DNA of 64,000 nucleotides from Merluccius polli (taxonomy: Eukaryota; Chordata; Actinopteri; Gadiformes; Merlucciidae), in assembly GCA_030340625.1 (NCBI GenBank), contig JAOPHQ010000612.1, forward strand, positions 72,001 to 136,000, read 5' to 3'. This document shows, in pieces, positions 52,701 through 60,838 of this stretch. Below the pieces are notes generated by a model. That model ran no database searches, was not told where the DNA came from, and saw only the letters and a list, made by a program, of their open reading frames with translations. A program made the position numbers and the translations under genes. Each line of letters begins with the position of its first letter. Positions within the stretch are counted from its first letter, which is position 1.

Positions 52701-55700
52701 GGTAGATGTCAGTCACACTCATACCATATTACTGCTACGCCTAGTCAATCCAGAAATATTTCTGAGTAAATAAAAAAATGTCTTCAAACTTAACAACATC
52801 AACTTTGATTTTATTGACAAATATCCCTGCTTGGATTTGGGTGGCCTGGGACTTTAATACATTTAGCACTTTCTGGATGTTGTCTCAAAACATACAACTC
52901 GTGTTCACCAAACCATAACCATGTTGTTGTTGTGCTTCTTTTTGTACTTCTTTACCTCCACATTTCATGTTGTGGAATGCTAGCAACATGCTCCCACTAG
53001 CGTGTTGCTTGCAAACGTGCCACAAGCATAGTTCCACTGCCATGTACTGTCTCATACAAGGTTCCTGTCCTCCATTATTCCTCCACAGACCTCCGTAATC
53101 AACATGTTGTACATACATGTTGTGTATTGTTTGTTCTACAGGTACTGTTACTGTCGTGTCCTCATGTTGAGTGTATTGTTTGTTCTGTACTGTTACTGTA
53201 GTTTCCTCATGCTGAGTGTCCTCATGGATGAACTGTGTTCCCCACACCCAGGTGAAGGCTGCGTAGCACGCTCCCAGTGCCCATGCCAGTGGGAGGACTC
53301 AGTGTTTCCCCCTGGGACCAGCGTCACCCAGCACTGCCAGAACTGGTCAGTCAAATGAAGCTACTCTGAATGCCAGTGTGGTGGAAACAGTTCAGACTCA
53401 CACAAAAGTTTGAATGCATGCCAGGCTTTGTGCTGAAGTGTTTGAGTTGACTTTGTTCTCCCTATTCTATATTGATTTTACTCACTGATATTATATACTG
53501 AATATAATGTAATCTATGAGGACTTTTTTTCTTCTCCTCAATCTGGAATGTCCACCTCTGCTGAATGATCCAGTTTGATGAAACCATATGGAGACCCGCG
53601 TGTAGACACACAGACACACAATACACTATAGCTTCTTAAAGTTCATAAGATGAGATTGTGCTTTACTAAGGTGTCACAGCAGAATGTATGGAGACCCATG
53701 TGTAGACACACAGACACACAATACACTATAGCTTTTTAAAGTTCATAAGTTCATACTTTACTAAGGTGTCACAGCAGAGAGTACAGTAATAAAAATACAT
53801 TTTAAAACATCTATATACACAATGTGTATTCGTGTGTGTAGCACTTGTGAACAAGGTGCATGGCGCTGTGGGGGCCTGTCCTGCCTGCCCCCCCCTCCTC
53901 TGTGTGAGGAGGGGGAGTTTCGCTGCGCAGGGGGGCGCTGCATCCCCACCCAGTGGCTGTGTGACAACGAGGACGACTGTGGTGACGGCTCCGACGAGAT
54001 CTGCCCCTCTACCTGCGGTCCAGACCAGTTCCACTGCGTCAGCACGCCAAGGTACACCTTGAAGTCACCTTGAAGTTTCTCATATATCGTACACATATTA
54101 TTTGTATCATAATGCATAAAAAGCGATGGATAACAGAAATCCGTATTGTACTTGTATTTATATTATTAGGCGTTATCACGGTGTTCCATGAAATCCATTG
54201 CAATCACGCGTCATTACAGTCTATCGATTTTCTTCTATTCCTTCAAGCTGATTTAATTATTAGTCTATTTCCCCTTCTGGCTTTGTAGCCAAGCTGGGGA
54301 CCAATTACCATACACTCACGTGGCCAAGCCAGGCCACTCATATCGGTGACTATTGACGGCATTTCAGACTTTGAGGAAGTACAAACTACACAAAACAGCC
54401 AGGGGGGCTGGGATTAAGACCACACCCCTAAAAGTCTTTCCAAGACTGACTTTAGTAGCTGACATTTAGATGTATACTAATATACTATTTGACAATTTCC
54501 TGACAAGATATTCAGTAGGTGTGTGATACATCCATCTGTGATATGTTATTGTTATTTTATGTTTTTAGGTCCTGTTGTCAATCATTAATCATAATTAACA
54601 TTTTACAATAGCAGCAGTGCTAGACCTACTGTAGATCAATCATCATCTTTTGAAAATTGTGAGAATAATTTTGCATTCTGTTCTGTGTGTCAAAAGATAT
54701 TAACATCTCCATTAATAACTGAATATTGAGGTCATGTTAAAGGTGTACAAGCTAAAATTGAACAATAACTGAAAACTTAGGTCCTGTTAAAGGTGTACAG
54801 ACATTGAATAATGTAATCAACCCCTTCAGCGGACCCTGTCTGGACCAGGCTTTGCGTTGCGACGGGCACCTGGACTGCGTGGACCAATCAGATGAGGAGT
54901 TGTGTGGGCCGGCCACCACCATTCCCCGCTGCCCGCCGGGGGAGTTCCAGTGTGCCAACGGGAAGTGTCTTCCCTCCAACCGTGTGTGTGACGGACGGCT
55001 GGACTGCGGCTTTGCTGATGCCTCTGACGAGCAAGGTCAGTGTGCCGAGAAGAGAGTGTGTTGATTTGGTATGGTCTTGTTGTTTGGTCAGTTTTGGTTT
55101 TAGAATTCAGAAAGACAAAAGTTCACCTGAGTAGTTTGTGTCAACCATATGGATTTACACAAAGGCTCAATAGACCCTTTTCACAGAGGCATCATCACAG
55201 GATGAACACAGATGTCACTCATGACACTAACTATGGGTCTGCTCTTATTATGTATCTAACTGATGTCCTGCCATTTCTGTCCTGCCAGACTGCGGTGCGG
55301 TGTGTGGTGAAGGGGAGTTTCTGTGTGCTGATGGAGGAGGTCGTTGCATCCTCTACCTCCACAGATGTGATGGACATGATGACTGTGGAGACCTCAGCGA
55401 CGAGAGAGGGTGTGTTTCTAAGTATCATCATTTTACAAAGAAGGCTAAGTGCTTTTGTCCATATAACGTTTTTCTCTGGCAGAAATGGGTATGGATCTGT
55501 GCATGGGTTTTGTTTCTATGACAATAATATATTGACAACATATCACCACTCTAACCGCCATTGTATGATGAACTAGCATCGCATGAAGAGTTCAGAGATT
55601 TTCAACTAGAAGCGCTCGGAGCGGCCGCGCAGAAAAGGCGGAGCGCTCTGTAAAAAGACGCTGGGTGCAGCGCTTTATCTCTAGGCGGTCGCATACGGCC

Positions 55701-58700
55701 GCATACGCTCTCTCCTCATTGGGAACAATTGAAAAAAGAAAAAAACGCTATATGGACTCTCAGCCTTAGTCATCAATTGGAACATGAAGATCACTGTGAT
55801 ATTAAACCCTTGATGTTGTAAGATTAGTCACCTACTCCTCCTGGAGTAGGTTATTTTATGTCTTGGATAACTCAACATTAGCAATTGTAACAATTAGAAG
55901 TTTTCTAAATGTATAAAAATAACAATTAAACAACTCAACCAATAAATGTCACCTGACTAGAGTGTAACAGCCTTTCCTATTGGCTGGCAGGTGTGTGTGC
56001 AGCCCAGGAGGGTTCCAGTGCCCTGGAGGCCAGTGTGTTCCTGCAGACAAGGTGTGTGACGGACGCAGAGACTGTCCCTCTGGCACAGATGAAGCCCTCT
56101 GTCCCAGCAAAGGTACAGAACAAACATAGATACAGTGAAGGAATGCTGAATAAGTGTGGAAAATGAAACCTAATAATAATGTCATAAATGATATAATCTT
56201 CTGTACTTTAGTTAATTCAATAAACTTTGTATACATCCTCAATGCACCTAGAGATAGCGCCTTTCCTCTCTCCAACTGAATGGTGTTATTTTAGCATTTC
56301 CTTTCCAACCATATAGGTATCTGCCACCAAAACCCACATAAACATAAACTCAAGTTTTCTACAATATTTGTACAATCTGAGATGAAGTACCAGAAATTGC
56401 CCATAATTGTCAAAAAAATATGGGCATGCCAGTGCCCATAATTAACGTCATTACTAAAAATACTTCTTTTTTTTTTTTAAATGTCTGTTGAAGAACTCAT
56501 ATCATCTTGTCATGTTGTTAATGCTATGACAGTGACCTGCGCCCCTGGTCAATTCTCCTGCTCTGATGGCACTTGTCTGAGCACCACTAAGCTGTGTGAC
56601 GGGATGAAGGACTGTCCAGGTGCAGAGGATGAGAACACAACCAACTGCCATTCTGTCACCATAGCAGCAACACCCACACCGGCACCCCCTAGCCCGACTG
56701 TGCCTTCATTAGGTACTGTGATGTCAACTGTGTTTTATTTAGAAAACTTCTGGTTTAAGTTTTGGGTTTCTAGAGAAAAACTTCACCTACTGTCAGAATA
56801 ACTAAAAGTACAAAGCTCTCAGCTTTAAGTTGCTTACACTCTTAAAGATGCAGTGGCGCTATGGTAGAATGCAATGTGTTTACTTCAACACTTTGTTCTG
56901 AATAACTTTTAGTATCTAAGTTTAGTATCTAAACTGTGTATAAAATATACACAGTTCATTTATCTTTGTATGTTCAATGTATACATGAACGTGCATCTGA
57001 TAGCTTAATTGTCCCGAATGACCCGTAATTTTGGGATGTTTGCAAGGCATTAGTGCTGCTTTGTTTACATCAGATCTAATGCATTTGTCTGAAAATTTGC
57101 CATTACGTCGTATGTTGTTCACCTCAGCCCGAGCTCTCACTGAATAAATCTAAAATTCAGCATCCGATTTCTTTTTATTCCTTCAACATTCAAGTCAGGT
57201 AAAAAGGCAAATGAAAGCAATGGCTAAAATGCTGCTGAAAAACATGAGAGGACGGTATAATGTACCTGAGCCTTCTCTGTGGGAGAGATGGACACATTTT
57301 GGCTCAACTGTAAAAAATGACAGTTGAATGATGCACCACTTTACCTTTAATGATATTATTTCTATCATTTGATTGTTTTTAACAGCCACAGCTCGAGTTC
57401 TAACTAGCAAATGGTAAAATTGGAGATGTTATTTTTCTCTGTAGAAAATGATACATATACATTTGTAAGTTCACAAGAATCAAAAAAATCTTCAAAAAGG
57501 AGGCTGGGGGCTTAATTCTCTCCTCTCCCCTCCTCTACTCTTCTCTCCACTACTCTTTCCTCTAATCACCTGTACTCTCCTCTCCTCTCCTCTTCCCTCC
57601 CTGCTCTCCCCAGCCTGCAGGTCCTATGAGTTTGGCTGTGTAAGTGTGGGTCAGTGTGTACCCCAGGCCTGGCGTTGTGACGGGGAGACAGACTGCATGG
57701 ATGGTAGTGATGAGCAGAACTGCACAGCGGGCCCCTGCGGCGCCAGCCAGGTGGCCTGCCTCAGCGGGGACCAGTGTGTGGACTTCCGGCAGCTCTGCGA
57801 TGGGTTCCCGCACTGCGCCGACGCCTCGGACGAGAATGTGGACAACTGTGGTGAGTAAAGGATGTGTGAAGAGACTTGGTGGTGCTACTCCTGTTCTCTT
57901 CTTCGTACTATTGCCACCATTCTTTGATTCTTACTGAGTTTTACTACCTCGACCTGTAGCCCTCCTACACTAGTTACTGAAGGTGAGTTAGTGAATACAT
58001 TGACTATGGTAGATCAATGTACATTTTGTAAATAAATGTCTGTTAAGTCACTATCTATCACAGAATGAGGTAACACAATGGTGGTTGAACCTATGGCCCA
58101 CTGATGAAAGCCCTTGCATTTGCAGTTAAAATTGAATAGATAGAAACAGAAGGCTCTAGAATGTGACTTTAAGAGTTTGTTTCACAGCAAGCATGGTCTA
58201 TTGAGGTATGCCATATGCCATAACACACCTAAACAATCTTTATTTATTGATCATCTCAGACTTATGTGTGGTGGTTTTTTTTGTTGCTTCAATGCACGTA
58301 CAGATGGACAGGTGATAGTTATTCTGTTGTTGTCCTATAAGGTTCTCCTGGGATACCACCCTGTCCAGGCAGCTTCTCGTGTGACAACCACACCTGTGTG
58401 AACAGGTCCCAAGTGTGTAACGGCGTGGCAGACTGTCCGCGGGGAGAAGATGAGCTGCTGTGTGGTGAGTTCTCGCAGAAAATGAAAAAGAAAAGAGACG
58501 AACAGGAGGTAGAGGCATAATGTAAGTGAGTGAGAGAGAGCAGAGGAATGGAGAGAAATGGCCAACAAAAACTATAGAAAGTTTATGAAAATACAAAGGA
58601 AGGACTCGGTGTGCTTTGTGATCCACAGAGAGGGTCTCCACACCCGCACCACCAGGCGATAGGAACACCTCTCTCTCCTGCCAAGAGTTCATTTGCTGGG

Positions 58701-60743
58701 ATGGATCCTGTGTCTCCTTCAATGCGGTAGACCGTTTTAGCCTCCTTTTTGAAGATTTATTTGATTCTTGTGAACTTTTAAACTGCAGCATGTATCACTT
58801 TTTCTAAAGAGAAAAATAACGTCTCTCCAATTTTACCCTTTGCTAGTTAGAACTCAAGCTGTGGCTGTTCAAAACAATCAAATGATAGAAATAATATCAT
58901 TAAAGTTAAAGTGGTGCAACATTCAACTGTAGTGTTTATTGTGGTGCTTGAGCCATTGCTTCCAGTTGTCTTTTTCCATGACTTGAATGTCGAAAGGGAA
59001 TAAAAATAAATTGTATGCTAAATTCAAGATTTATTCAGTGAGAGGCCGAGGTGAACAACAGGACCTAATGGAAAATGTTCAGACAAATGCATGATTTTTT
59101 TTATACATAGTTTAGATACACAGTTTTATCAAACTGTTAAGAAAAAAATAACAAAAAGTAAACACATTCCATTCTACCACGGCACCATCTTTAAGAGTTG
59201 TGAGTTGATAAATGAATGCCATGAAAACATCGTTATTAAGGTTATGTTATGTTTCACAAGGCTGTTTGCCTGTTCACCATCATAATAATCCTGGTAGATG
59301 CTTTCATCCTTTCATTCTTTATCTGTAAAATGTCAATACTATTTTACAAGACAATCTATATTGAGCAAGAAACATCTTCATCTCTCCTAGGTATGTAATG
59401 GTGTGGCCGACTGCCCGGACTCCTTGCTACTCGTCCCGCCAGGGGGCCCCAGCGATGAGCAGCACTGCAGGACCTGGGGCCCATGGGCAGCCTGGAGCCC
59501 CTGCAGCGCCACCTGTGGGACGGGCTCTATGAGCCGGCAGCGGACCTGTCCGCCTGGGGACCCCCTCCGGCACTGTCGGGGCCAAAACATCCAGAGACAA
59601 CAGTGCTTCAACGCCACCTGTCCTGGTAAAGGACACAAATATTGCATATGTATACAAGAGAATTTTCTTTGATGTATGATTTAAGTGCAACTTTATAGCG
59701 TTTGATGCTACATGCTGCCATTATGCTAACAGTAACATATCTTGAATGAGCACTTGTTTATTCTGTACATAACCTGAGGAGTTAACACCACCATGTCACC
59801 CAACAGTAGATTGATTATGTGACTGTATCAGTGGAGTACACGCGCACGCACACACACACACACTGTGGAGAGTAGTTATTCCTGTGGAGTTGTTCTAACA
59901 GACTGTATTGAAGTGTGTATTAAATGACTGTCATGCTGCTAGTGGACAGCCGGTGGCTGCCGTGGGTGAGCTGGTCCAACTGCTCGAGTGGCTGTGGGGG
60001 GGTGGAGGTGAGGCACAGAGGCTGCACTCCCCCTCGCTACGGGGGGGTCGAGTGTGCCCAGCTCCCCGGAGAGTCCAACGTGGCCATGGAGATCAGTAAG
60101 CAATAATGTTCATACAGATATACAAGTATACAATAAAGCTCCCCATCTATGCTGAACCTGAGAGAATGTTAAAGTTAGACAACATTTGGAGCAGTCGGTG
60201 CTGTGGCTCAACCCAAGCTGATAGTTAAAGATCAGATCTAAAAAGTTCTATTATGAATGGGGTATAATGAAATGAATGTTGTATGACCTTATCACAGAAT
60301 AGTGCTGTATCTTACTACATTCAACAGTTTGGGTATACCATACCTTTTTAAATACAGTATATCTGATAGATGAATAAATAACATCCCCCCCTACCACCTC
60401 TAGAGCCGTGCCCGGAGAAGAGTACCTGTGTGAACCTCACCTGTCCTGCTGGTCTGGTGAGACACAGCTGTGTCCCCTGCCCCGTTTCCTGCGGCCACAT
60501 CAGCAGCGGGACCACCTGCAACCCAGATGGCCCCTGCTTCTCAGGTCAGTCCTCCGAGCAGCTTGGACCCCACCAGGGAACACACAGTAAATCAGTCAAA
60601 CCGCTGTGATTTGGCTCCATAGTGAACATTAAGCCAGGTTGTGTCGTTAGTCAGTGAACATGTGTGTATGATGTTCTGCTGTTTTCTTTTTCTACTCACT
60701 CACTCACTCTCACTCTCTCACACACACACACATGCACACACTC

Positions 60744-60838
<95 letters not shown>

